This document shows, one piece after another, positions 53,469-64,000 of a stretch of DNA of 64,000 nucleotides. This stretch comes from Tachypleus tridentatus (taxonomy: Eukaryota; Arthropoda; Merostomata; Xiphosura; Limulidae): assembly GCF_004210375.1 (NCBI RefSeq), contig NC_134830.1:8060001-8124000 (forward strand), in the 5' to 3' direction. Below the pieces are notes generated by a model, which did not search any database, was not told the origin of the DNA, and saw only the letters and a list, made by a program, of their open reading frames with translations. The position numbers were made by a program, and so were the translations under genes. Position 1 is the stretch's first letter. Every line of letters starts with the position of its first letter.

Positions 53469-55014
53469 GATGATGATGACAGTAACTCTTGGAAAGACAG
53501 TCCATCCTCTGATGATGATGACAGTAACTCTTGGAAAGACAGTCCATCCTCTGATGATGATGATGACAGTAACTCTTGGAAAGACAGTCCATCCTCTGAT
53601 GATGATGATGACAGTAACTCTTGGAAAGACAGTCCATCCTCTGATGATGGTGATGACAGTAACTCTTGGAAGACAGTCCATCCTCTGATGATGATGACAG
53701 TATATCTTGAGACAGTCCATCCTCTGATGATTGACAGTAACTCTTGGAAAGACAGTCCATCTCTGATGATGATGATGATGACAGTAACTCTTGGAAAGAC
53801 AGTCCATCCTCTGATGATGGTGATGACAGCAACTCTTGATAAGACAGTCCATCCTCTCATGATGATGAGATGACAGTATCTCTCTTTTTGTGGATGAGTG
53901 ATGATAACAATGATGGGAGAGACAACAAACAACAAGTTTACAGTTAGAAAATTGTGATTACAACAACTACAGTCGCAGCTATATGTTGGCTGAAATGGAA
54001 AATTACAGAAAAGTCGTAAACCAGTTTATTAGCGTGGGCAAAGTGCTGTCAGAATTTGATAAAGATGGTGACTGTGAGGTATAATTTCTAAGAAAACATA
54101 GAAAGTTAGCAAATATGTTTTAAAACCGAGAGCTCAAGATAAGGAAACAGTCAGGAAAGACCGAAGATCCAAACTCAGATCATGCCTTGACCATGTGGCC
54201 AAAGGCACAAGGAATGAACTAAACTTTCAAGTCAGTTTTGGAAATATCCTTGTTCGTTCAAAGTTAGAAAAGTTGATGTAGTTGACAAACATCCCGACAA
54301 AGTTATTTTATTGAAATGTTTAATGGTGACAAAGTATATAATATTAAAGTTTTTATTGCAGCTACGTATGTTGTGTAACAGACAACGATAAGTTAGATGT
54401 AAATAAGCTGAGGAAACTGTTGATTATTTTGTGTAACAAATATTGCCTTGGATTATTTACTTATAATTCTGTTTTATTATTCCATTTATATTCTATCACA
54501 GTACCATGTTATTTATAAGCATTATTTAATATGTTATGTCAGATGTGTTTATTCGTTTGCTTTATATACGTACAATTAGGATGTTCTCTATATTTTCATT
54601 CAGATAGTGTTTATCAATATAACTCTGTATTGTGACGTTTCATTCCAAACCTGTTTACATTTATCTAATGGTATAATTACATGAGAATTACTTGTTCCTT
54701 TCAGATAATATGTCTTTACAAATAAACAGCAAATCCTTTATGATTACATGTACCTGGATATGGAGTAATTGTATTTTTATGAAATCCTTTATGTTTATGT
54801 CTCATTTCTCACTCATAAGTTTCAGTTCACCCCAAAACTAAGCACCTTGTAAACTATGTAATAATTCCAAATATAAATATAAAATAATAATCATGAACAT
54901 TTGCCCAATTTCAGAATTTCCTAAAGTTTCTAATTCAAGTTAAACAATTGTCCATGTTTAATAGCTGGATCTTGACAAAGACAAAGAAAACAGACGTGTT
55001 CTACCCGCTCTCCC
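53469..55014 (+). mobile_element. Tigger element, 3' part (copy B)
   Basis: Starts within the acidic-linker array (nine units visible, several with frame-shifting base losses), then the C-terminal domain with extra indels (GAAATGGAAAATTACAGAAA) and the right inverted end CTACCCGCTCTCCC, followed by TA at 55015-55016. One C fewer than copy A at the terminus. Confidence 0.93.
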
Positions 55015-55098
55015 TACAACTTTTCCAAACTTTGAAATTTCTTTTACAAAATTTATACTAAATTACATTTACATCAGTGTTTTGTTTGCATCTAATGA

Positions 55099-55201
55099 GT
55101 CTCCGGATTTACAACGCTAAAATCAGGGGTTCGATTCCCCTCGGTGGGCTGAGCAGATAGCCCTTTGTGGCTTTGCTATACGAAAAACACCCACACCCAC
55201 A
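55099..55201 (+). mobile_element. SINE-2 (copy B of 36886-36988)
   Basis: Same truncation point and the same TGCATCTAATGA target duplication (55087-55098 and 55202-55213) as copy A, proving that the duplication postdates this insertion. Confidence 0.95.
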
Positions 55202-55861
55202 TGCATCTAATGAAATTAAGTACATGTGCATTTAGGTAGTAAAGTGCGCGCGCATAAATATAGGACGGACAAAACTAAGTACTATTGCAATAGGTTACAT
55301 TATTCCATTTCACGATACTTTAAAAAACAATGACGCAATAAAGGTACATTCCACATGATTTTCCAAAACCACGTGGTTGAGTGACGATTTCGTAATTAGA
55401 AATTACTAAGAGTATTGTTTTAACTTTTTTATGGTAAGTACTTAAAACCATGGATGCAAGCCTATGCAACTCATTAAATAATTAAGAACTTATTAAACAA
55501 CCCCAGTGCCTCACCACTAACACTGCCCATTGATGAAACTTGAAGTGACATATGAGGGGCACTTCCCCTTCAAGTTTGAAAATGGCTCCGATTAGCACTT
55601 GAGAGGTATTTCTACTCAGGCTGTATTAACATATATCACAAATTAGGTCAAACAGTTGGGTCCACAGATGAATTGGGGGACCACGCAATATTAGTATTTT
55701 AATGCCCCCCCCCCAAAGCCTGTTGTGAAATGGTGCTCCCAAACGAGAGTAGCTTGAAACCGTCCAACACATAAGTGGATTGTTTAATTACTTTCAAGAC
55801 ATGTATGTTTATTTGTTTGTCTATAGTGTTTTACAAACGCTTATCCTATTCCAGATCTCAC

Positions 55862-56082
55862 CTTCGCCAATGCTACGTGTTCAAACTTGTCGAAAGCTAG
55901 GCTGGTTTCTTCCCCGGACTGACCACGATGTTGACCACGTAAAATGCGGGCAGCTGTGATAGTGGTCAGTCCCATTCCATCGCCAACAAATAAAATTATG
56001 TTTTTGGCAACATTATAATTTCGCTCATGTTTCAGGTTACGAAGAAGGTTTCCCTTTGACTTCTGATACCAGTGCCATCTAT
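55862..56082 (-). CDS. Alp: Alkaline phosphatase exon 2, copy B (intact)
   Basis: 221 nt. The acceptor is TTTATAG|AT (phase 1) and the donor is AAG|GTGAGA (phase 0). Open throughout: RWHWYQKSKGNLLRNLKHER, NYNVAKNIILFVGDGMG and TAARILRGQHRG, ending DKFEHVALAK. Matches the N-terminal part of the mature enzyme: the helix before VAKN, then the metal-binding GDGMG. As placed, it lies upstream of exon 1 of the gene at 46013, so in this order it cannot belong to that transcript; it would pair with an exon 1 beyond the right edge. Confidence 0.93.
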
Positions 56083-56649
56083 CTATAAAAGAAGAAAACA
56101 AAAGTAACATCGATTAGTAGCTCCTTTACCAACTTTAATAAGCGCATGTAATAATAAACTGTAAACTTTGTCAATGAAGTTAGAAAGAAAATTACTTTGA
56201 ATCTTCAGATGATAATTAATTTTAAAATTTCAGTCAACTTTTCGCCAATGATCAGGATTACTAGTACAAAAACGTGACTATTAGCGCTGATGAAGCCACA
56301 ATGGCGAACGTTGACTGAAACAGAAAGTTATTATTATTTAATCCAAATTGTCTAAATATATCAAGTATGCATTATAAATTTTAAAAAAATTGCAACATAA
56401 AAAGGGACATAATTTTTATTATATTTCAAAGTGAAAATTATTTAATTTCTACAACACATTAATGAAAATTACATCGAACATCAAAAGACAAGTCAGTAGG
56501 CCTAGCTTCAAAACACGTAAAAATTAATCAAATATTGTATTAAACAATAACTGACATCTGTCTAAGTTTTCTAGAGGTACTGAGAGATTGAATAAAATGT
56601 TTAAAATGTTCTAAATTTAGAACGCTGCTAAACAAGTTTTACACATGTG

Positions 56650-56975
56650 AGTTTTTTTGTTTCAGAATTTCGTGAAAAGATACACAAGGTTTATCTGCAC
56701 ATAATTGTCTCTAATTTCTCTGCGACAGGCCAGAAGGAAGGAAGTTTGTCGTCAGTATTCACTGTTAGTTCTTGAATTAATCTTGTTTGATCGAATAGTG
56801 GGATCTTTACTGTTATAACGTGAACATCACAGCCAGGGTGAATATACTATCATTCCCATCCAACTGTGCCTCAGAAAACTGGGATTAAACACAAATTTTG
56901 AGGCAAAGGGACACGAACCAAGAATCATCAGATATATAATCTGAGCATGATAATCAGTAAGCCACGTCCAGTCCA
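56650..56975 (-). mobile_element. Decayed SINE-1 (copy B of 38440-38765)
   Basis: Same diverged element as in copy A, with a one-base loss in GAGGCAAAGGGACACG. Confidence 0.6.
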
Positions 56976-57089
56976 ACATATTTAACAATGGCGTCATTTT
57001 TGAAGCAATGGATGTGTTTCCATAGTTACGATTTTGCTGTCTGTCTCGATAATTACGGTTCTTCTGTTTGTCACCAAGACACTATCATG

Positions 57090-58825
57090 CAGCCAGCGAC
57101 TCTTAGACATTCTAAACCTTGTTATAATCCCCAAATCAATCCTACCTTTCTACCGGAACTTTTCTACACACTCCACTGTGTCTAGTGACTATTTCCCTAT
57201 CTCTTTTACTCTACAAATTAACGGACAAGCCATATATCCCTGTAGCTCCCAACAATTACATAATAATCGACTGAAACACTTTTAACACTTCACTACACAC
57301 CTTAGACACTTACCTAATTCATAACTAAGGCATCATTTAAAGGTCACCAAGATATTTGGGTAGAAAAGGTCACGAAAGTCATTACTCAAGCAACACAAAA
57401 GACAACCCCCACAAAATAAAGTGGCAATACACTACAACACTGGAAACTTTACCCAGAAAAAATAACTGAATTAAAAACGCCCAAGAAGAAGTTTCATGGA
57501 AAGCACAGAGGCACATATGAAACCACAAATAAACAGAATACACACACTATTTAACGGGAGAAAAATAGTACTGGCTAAAATGTTGTTAACAAACTAAGTT
57601 ACTTTCAAAATTAACCACAATAATTTTAGAATCAATTTAAATCTTTAACATCTGAGAGAAACAACAACCAGTTATATCATCATATTAAATATAACAACAT
57701 CACCACCAAAACAGACACTGATAAGGTGGAATTAACAACCGAATACTTCCAAAATTATTTTTCAAACATCGAATCTCCTCTACAATCATAACAAAAAGTT
57801 CACAGTCATATAACCTCTCAACCCAAACTATTCAGCCCGATATTCCACACGTCCATTGAATCACAAACATCCCTTACTTATTCAATACAAACGTCCCTGC
57901 AGGTTTACCTGAAACAAATCTTAGGTCACTAAAAAATTCGGCTTCTAGCCATGGTGGTATTTGTAACATAATATTAAAAAAAAACAGAAAAACGGATCGA
58001 ACAACTCATTAACTGCATTTAGCTAACATTATGAATCTATTACTTTTATCAGGCTATAGTCTGGAATCTTGGGGAAAATCTGTCGTCACAAATTTTTCTA
58101 TATTTAGTGCAAATAATCCCAATCCGTAATCTTCAGACCGATTAGTCTAAGAAGCTGTTTAGGTAAGTTACTTGAACGCATAGTGTCACAAAAACTACTG
58201 GTTTATTATGATAACAACAACCTGATACCAAACATCCAACTATCGTCCTGTAAAAGCATAGAAACTGTAGACCATCGAACCAGACTAACTGAATCTCTTC
58301 ACAATGCATTTAACAGTAACCAAGCTGTTCGATCTGTATTCCTAGACGTAAAAAAAGTATTTCACTGTGACTGGCACAATGTTGTTAGACACCACTTATA
58401 AAATATGAAAGTGAATAACACAGTACTTAGATGGACATCTAATTTCCTTAGTGATCAAGCAACCACAGTTAAAAGCTAACAACACCATCTCGAAATCATT
58501 TGACATTACTGCTATATAAATAAAATACGGGTGTCAGGTCATCTTCAACATGTCTAGTACAATCCAAAACAAACTATAACCTCAACAGTCCTTAAATTAG
58601 CCCTAAGACTTCTTAAGTTTGTTCGTACAAGTTACTTACATAAAACACACAATATACAAACAATAAACGAAAAATTAAGAAAATTAGCATTCAAATACAA
58701 CAGTAAATCAGAGAAAAGAAACCCCCTAACTGCCACCCTCTACACAATGACAAGTATCTCGTACGAAACGTCTCCGTACAATGAATTATTTGCTATGAAA
58801 TAAACTTGAATTCACCCTAAAGTCG
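57090..58825 (+). mobile_element. LINE remnant (copy B)
   Basis: Same pieces as 38885-40620 including the endonuclease end, the reverse transcriptase fragment at 58183-58398 and the C-terminal thumb. Carries the same internal deletion, with small additional length differences in A runs. Confidence 0.85.
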
Positions 58826-59096
58826 TTTCTAACCCATTCAAGTTGTTCCATTTTTAGTTCTTGGCACAGGACAGGTAGATTTTTCGGCTTCCGTTTGTGA
58901 AAGTGGGTTTTCTCGGGGATCTACCCTTCCACCCATAAACAAATTCCCAGACACGCTTGGATTTTTTTTATGCTAATCATAGCATTGGATTTATAAATCC
59001 CAACTATTATGTTTACAGAGTGGTTACCAAAATATGCTTTGTACAAACACTGTCCTGTTATTCCTTCTCATCAGTTTTGGTCTTCTCTATGCCTTC

Positions 59097-59282
59097 TGGA
59101 CTCCAGAACATCTGGCATATCTCCATACCAACTGGACTTCAGAACATCTGGCATATCTCCATACCAACTGGACTCCAGAACATCTGGCATATCTCCATAC
59201 CAACTGGACTTCAGAACATCTGGCATATCTCCATACCAACTGGACTTCAGAACATCTGGCATGTATCCATACCAACCAAATT
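59097..59282 (+). repeat. 36-bp tandem repeat (copy B)
   Basis: Five units as at 40895-41075. The first unit reads CATCTGGCATAT where copy A has CATCTCGCATAT. Confidence 0.95.
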
Positions 59283-59443
59283 ATCAGATATAAATTAACT
59301 CTGAGATTTCATTTAGCCTCACCATCTTACCAAAATTTTCTTTTTCGTGAGCAGGATATTAATATTCCTAATCACTTCAGTTTAGGAAAGTTTATCTAAA
59401 AACTAAATACCTGCAACGGTTTCTTCGAGGTTTTTTTCCACAG

Positions 59444-59714
59444 TTACGTTTTTGCTGTTTGTCTTCATATATACGGTTTTGCTATTTGTCTCTATAGTTG
59501 CAGTTTTGCTGTTTGTCTCAGCAGTTACTGTTTTGCTGTCTGTCTCCATAGTTACGATTTTGCTGTTTGTCTCCATAGTTACAATTTTGCTGTCTGTCTC
59601 CATAGTTACAGTTGTGCTGTTTGTCTCAGCAGTTGCTGTTTTGCTGTTTGTCTCCATAGTTACAGTTTTGCTACTTATCTCCACAGTTACGATTTTGCTG
59701 TTTGTCTCCATAGT
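59444..59714 (+). repeat. 27-30-bp tandem repeat (copy B)
   Basis: Unit order and variants are the same as at 41238-41507. Confidence 0.93.
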
Positions 59715-59787
59715 TACATCTTTTCTAGCGTATAGGCCTGATTTAAATTATCTGTCTACACAGAGATACGGAACATTTCTTTTACAT

Positions 59788-59935
59788 AGGAAATTATTTG
59801 CTAGGTAGTCATCTGAGAAGTAAAAGGAAATTAGGTGCTAGGTAGTCATCTAGAAGTAAAGGAAATTAGGTGCTAGGTAGTCATCTGAGAAGTAAAAGGA
59901 AATTAGGTGCTAGGTAGTCATCTGAGAAGTCAAAC
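59788..59935 (+). repeat. 37-bp tandem repeat (copy B)
   Basis: Four units as at 41584-41732, with short losses (ATCTAGAAGTAAAGG for ATCTGAGAAGTAAAAGG). Confidence 0.93.
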
Positions 59936-60854
59936 AGGGTGAAATAATATGAAAGGTATCCTCATAACCACGGTAAGGTTTTGTTTAAGAGAATCACAAG
60001 GGGTGGGGTATCGTGTGGTACCTCAGTATGAATTCAAAAAAGGTTTCACACTGAACGTCGCTTTCCGCCTCTTTCTGTGACCTACAGTCACAGCCAAAGA
60101 TGACCGCATGTTCATTGTTAACTGGAAAATGATTCAATGCAGATGGCGACCACGTGCGTTTGTTTAATTTGAGGAACCCTCAAGTTCCAACGGCGTGTGC
60201 GACTAAAAAAAAAAACAACTAACAGTTTCTTTCAATAACATCGTAATAGAAATTCACCACTGTTTACATTGTTGGGGTGGGGTCGGTCAAAGAAGCACGA
60301 GACCCAGCAGACCCAGACCTCGCTAGAAGTCACACTGGAGCATGCAATTAAACCGAGGTCAAGCCTATTATCATGTAGTGATAATAATAATAAACAAATT
60401 TCACAAGACCTTAAAGTCTTCTCTACATTTCCACTTCTGATACGATAACATGGAGAACAAGTTATGAAAAACACTAGCACTTGTGTAATTCTTCATCTAA
60501 AAAAGTTTTAAACTGAAGTCACCAACAAATGTTTAAAAAATATGAGGGGGCGTTTCTCGTGCGTGTTTGTATGTATTGGAATAAAAGTGGTACACAGCTA
60601 TTATGTGTATAACTATGTCTCTTTTTTACAAAGGGTAATTAAATACAGAGAATTTTTTTATTGTTGAAGGTGTTAGTTTTGAAATCTGGGTCGTGTTTAT
60701 TTAAAACATTAATTATAATAGATGTTTTATGAACATAGGGTGATTTTTCGGGAGGTGCCAATACGCACATGATAACTCTGATATAAACTAACACCCTCGA
60801 GTACACGATGTTTAAATAGTATCAGGTGTATAAACAGCAGAAAACATGAAGTGT

Positions 60855-62430
60855 ATTTTACAGCTTCAAAGAAATCTGGAGTTGTTAACAGACATGGCAT
60901 AGCTTCTGGAGTTGATAACACAGGACTAGCTTAGCTTCTAGTGTTGATAATGTAGAAGTTGCATACCTTTTGGAGTTGTTAACATAAAAGGGAAATACCT
61001 TCAGTAGTTGATAACATAAAGGTGATGTAACCATAAGAGTTGGTTATATACAAGGGGCATAACTTTTAGTCTTGATACTATAAAAGTGGCATAGCTTCTA
61101 GTGTTAATGATGTAAAAGTGACATAGCTTCTAGTGTTAATAATATAGAATTGGCATAACTTCTAGTGTTAATAATATAGAATTGGCATAGATTCTAGTGT
61201 TAATAATATAGAATTGGCATAGATTCTAGTGTTAATAATATAGAATTGGCATAACTTCTAGTGTTAATAATATAGAATTGGCATAACTTCTAGTGTTAAT
61301 AATATAGAATTGGCATAGATTCTAGTGTTAATAATATAGAATTGGCATAACTTCTAGTGTTAATAATATAGAATTGTCATAACTTCTAGTGTTAATAATA
61401 TAGAATTGGCATAACTTCTAGTGTTAATAATATAGAATTGGCATAGATTCTAGTGTTAATAATATAGAATTGGCATAGATTCTAGTGTTAATAATATAGA
61501 ATTGGCATAACTTCTAGTGTTAATAATATAGAATTGGCATAACTTCTAGTGTTAATAATATAGAATTGGTATAACTTATAGTGTTAATAATATAGAATTG
61601 GTATAACTTCTGGAGTAGATAACAGAAGAGAACAAACCTCAGTAGTTGATAAAATACAGGTTACGTAACCTTAGGAATTGGTAACATGGAAATGACGTGG
61701 TTTCTGGAGTTGGTAACATAGAATTGGTATAGCTCCTGGAGTTGATCACATACATAGTGGTGACATTACGTCAGGAGTTGATAACATAGAGTTGACACTA
61801 GTAGTTGATAACATAAAAGTGGCATAGCTTCTAGTGTTGGTAACATAAAAGTGGCATAGCTTCTAGTGTTGGTAACGTAAAAGTGGTATAGCTTCTAGTG
61901 TTGGTAACATAAAAGTGGCATAGCTTCTAGTGTTGGTAACGTAGTGATGAAATAAATTCAGAAGTTGATAACACAAAAATTACATAAGTTCTGGAGTTGA
62001 TGACATAGTGGTGACATAACGTCAGGAGTTGATAACATAGACGTGGTTTGGTTTGAATATCGCGCAAGTCTACTTGAGGGCTATCTGCTCTAGCCGTCCC
62101 TAATTTAGCAGTGTAAGGCTAGAGGGAAGGCAGCTAGTCATCACCACCCACCGCCAACTCTTGGGATATGCTTTTTACCAACGAATAGTGGGATTGATTG
62201 TAACATTATAACGCTCCCACCATTGAAAGGGCGAGCATAGTTGGTGTGACACGGATTCGAACCCGTGACCCTCAGATTACGAGTCGAGTGTCTTAACTAT
62301 CTGGCCACGCCGGGCTAACATGGAGGTGATATTAGGAGTTGATAACACAGAAGTGACATAGCGCTAGGAATTGGTAACATGCGAGTGACATAACTTTAGG
62401 AGTTGATATCATAGAGTGACGTAAAGATTT
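60855..62430. repeat. 32-bp minisatellite (copy B)
   Basis: The same number and order of unit variants as at 42655-44215 as far as I could follow. One core unit has GTCATAAC for GGCATAAC. Confidence 0.9.
62042..62315 (-). mobile_element. SINE-1 (copy B of 43837-44108)
   Basis: Retains the GCCGGGC head end where copy A has GCCGGC. Confidence 0.93.
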
Positions 62431-62504
62431 TTTCAATCCAGTTTCATGTAACTTAAAAATGACATTTTTGCCCAACGTAGTTCAGAAACATTTTGTGAAT
62501 CTGA

Positions 62505-62781
62505 TTTGTTTGTTTGTTTGGGAATTTCGCACAAAGCTAATCGAGGGCTATCTGTGCTAGCCGTCCCTAATTTAGCAGTGTAAGACTAGAGGGAAGGCAG
62601 CTAGTCATCACCACCCACCGCCAACTCTTAGGCTACTCTTTTACCAACGAATAGTGGAATTGACTGTCACATTATACACCCCCACGGCTGGGAGGGCGAG
62701 CATGTTTAGCGCGACGCGGGCGCGAACCCGCGACCCTCGGATTACGAGTCGCACGCCTTACGCGCTAGGCCATGCCGGGCC
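62505..62781 (-). mobile_element. SINE-1 (copy B of 44297-44566)
   Basis: Carries the complete GCGACCCTCGGATTACGAGT box-B region that is deleted in copy A. Confidence 0.95.
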
Positions 62782-63852
62782 TTGTGAATCTGAGATGGAA
62801 TACTCGGGCAAGTCGTAACTAACATGTATATATAGTAGAATGTGGTTTAACACATCGACCTTGCTTCCCTGTTCCACGCGCCAGGTGACATGCTGCTATT
62901 TCCATCCTAACTCAATGTGTTATCTAGAAATAATAAATACCATAACTACTTGACATCAGTAAATCATAATACAGAAATATCTGACGGTTTCCAGCACTGG
63001 CATTCAGTGTATATATAAATACGAGTTGGAGCAAGATATACTCAGCTACACTCTGTCTGTTTTTCTATCTAATTGTTTTCTTTATTTTTTCTAGATCGGT
63101 TATGAATTTTGGAATAAGTTGAGATTTTGAATAATGCTTCTAAGTTCTATTTATTTAATAAACTGTTGTTGTTTATTTGAAGATACATTAAGGGTTACTT
63201 ATGAATAATTAGTGACCAAATATCAACATCTTCTGATCAAAACAAAGTTGCTGCGTAGATCAGAACTTGAGATTAGTTGAGTAAATAAACTTACTGAGCC
63301 AGTTTGTTATAACACTCTGTCTAGGAGCATGTAATAGCTTAAGGCGTTTAATGATTATAATGGGACTACCGATGTTCATTGGCTGGTAATATTCGCTGTT
63401 ATCGACATCCCTGGCCGTAATCCTATTAATGCCTCAAAAAGATCAGCTTGCTTAAAAGATTTGGGTTGATTCTAAATTTATATTCAAGAGTGATACTTTA
63501 AAGTAATTATCATAATAAATAGAAAATAATGAATAATTAATACTGTTGTAAGCTATATTTTCAATTTTGTAATTTAGATGTTAGATAGAGGGCGCATGAC
63601 ATTAAGATCAAATAAGTTTAAAACATAGTCGTAAAATATCTGGAATGTTTGTGAATATTAGTGATCGAGAGATTCTGCGGAGTGTATAGAGAGAAAAAGA
63701 AGAAAGGTTACTTTATGAACACGAGAAATACTGAGTTAGTTTTTCAGTTGCCAGTGACGTATGTATTTCTCAGTTTGTTCAGTGATTGTAAAATTATTGA
63801 AGGTATTGAGGTCGATGTATTAGGTACTAGACCGATTAGCCGTGAACTTGTA

Positions 63853-64000
63853 CAGGGTGCTCAGAAAGTGACTGTGCAGTTTTATAATCATATTTTATTC
63901 AGTCTATTTCAAGTCAGCAACTGATAGCGGTGTTTAGAAACAAAATAAGAAGGATCCAGGCCTGTATTGATGCCAACGGGGGTCACTTTCAACATTGTTT
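63853..64000. mobile_element. Tc1/mariner-type MITE, left part (copy B, cut by window end)
   Basis: Begins after TA with CAGGGTGCTCAGAAAGTGAC, as at 45635; the right end lies outside the window. Confidence 0.85.

Larger units (their letters stand above)
53469..64000. repeat. Copy B of a 10.5-kb direct duplication (copy A about 35.2-45.8 kb)
   Basis: Collinear with copy A at an offset that drifts from about 18210 to 18217, with very high identity. The differences are mostly single-base insertions or deletions in homopolymers and a few substitutions. It carries its own versions of the Tigger 3' part, SINE-2, alkaline phosphatase exon 2, LINE, four minisatellites, two SINE-1 and the start of the MITE. 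It runs off the window; exon 1 of copy B is expected at about 64.1-64.2 kb. Confidence 0.97.

Noticed and set aside
52853-53935. Long open frames running through the gap
   Set aside because: They consist of undetermined bases (N) and have no meaning.
55862-56082. A second, independent alkaline phosphatase gene
   Set aside because: Only exon 2 is visible, its surroundings are identical to copy A, and the segment starts at a gap. A duplicated assembly segment is the simpler reading unless reads show otherwise.

Overview
This is a eukaryotic, intron-rich and repeat-rich stretch of animal genome, almost certainly arthropod. It is AT-rich, has long introns with canonical GT-AG junctions, and is crowded with tRNA-derived SINEs, a pogo/Tigger-type transposon, a mariner remnant, a Penelope-like retroelement, a decayed LINE and about a dozen unrelated minisatellites. 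My best guess is a horseshoe crab (Xiphosura), because the dominant 270-base SINE looks like the one I associate with those genomes. That is recognition from memory and was not tested.

Genes. All convincing genes lie on the minus strand. (1) Two exons of a group-I p21-activated kinase (412-599 and 6474-6607) join in phase across the glycine loop; one carries a 1-nt frameshift. (2) Three phase-compatible exons (7633-7864, 8133-8490, 8938-9080) encode an unidentified multi-pass membrane protein that vaguely resembles a tetraspanin. (3) A complete alkaline phosphatase gene has nine coding exons: signal-peptide exon 45911-46013, exon 2 at 37649-37867, then 30458-30632, 28012-28190, 25172-25379, 24647-24787, 21998-22189, 21114-21236 and the terminal exon 19897-20297. 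All phases agree and add up to about 580 residues with every recognisable active-site motif. (4) A weak terminal exon with a PPxY motif lies at 52346-52526.

Duplication and gap. Exactly 500 Ns (52969-53468) separate the first 53 kb from a segment (53469-64000) that is a near-identical direct copy of about 35.2-45.8 kb. The copy repeats the end of the Tigger element, alkaline phosphatase exon 2, the LINE and all the intron-1 minisatellites. Exon 2 is intact in the second copy but has two single-base homopolymer losses in the first. A retained alternative haplotype or a misjoined contig is the simplest explanation; a real partial tandem duplication is the alternative.

Mobile DNA in the alkaline phosphatase introns. 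Intron 2 holds a 5.05-kb pogo/Tigger element (31754-36800, TA target duplication, matching terminal repeats). Its transposase is broken, but its acidic linker has expanded into a roughly 41-unit, 1.8-kb in-frame minisatellite. Intron 4 holds a Penelope-like fragment with a GIY-YIG domain between 262-base inverted arms that carry a hammerhead-ribozyme-like core. Intron 6 holds a 47-bp minisatellite split by a catalytically deleted mariner. Intron 1 holds a LINE remnant, four minisatellite families and a TA-flanked MITE beside exon 1.

Limits: transcript ends, the upstream exons of the kinase and membrane-protein genes, and most of 1.3-5.9 kb and 9.7-14.2 kb could not be resolved.
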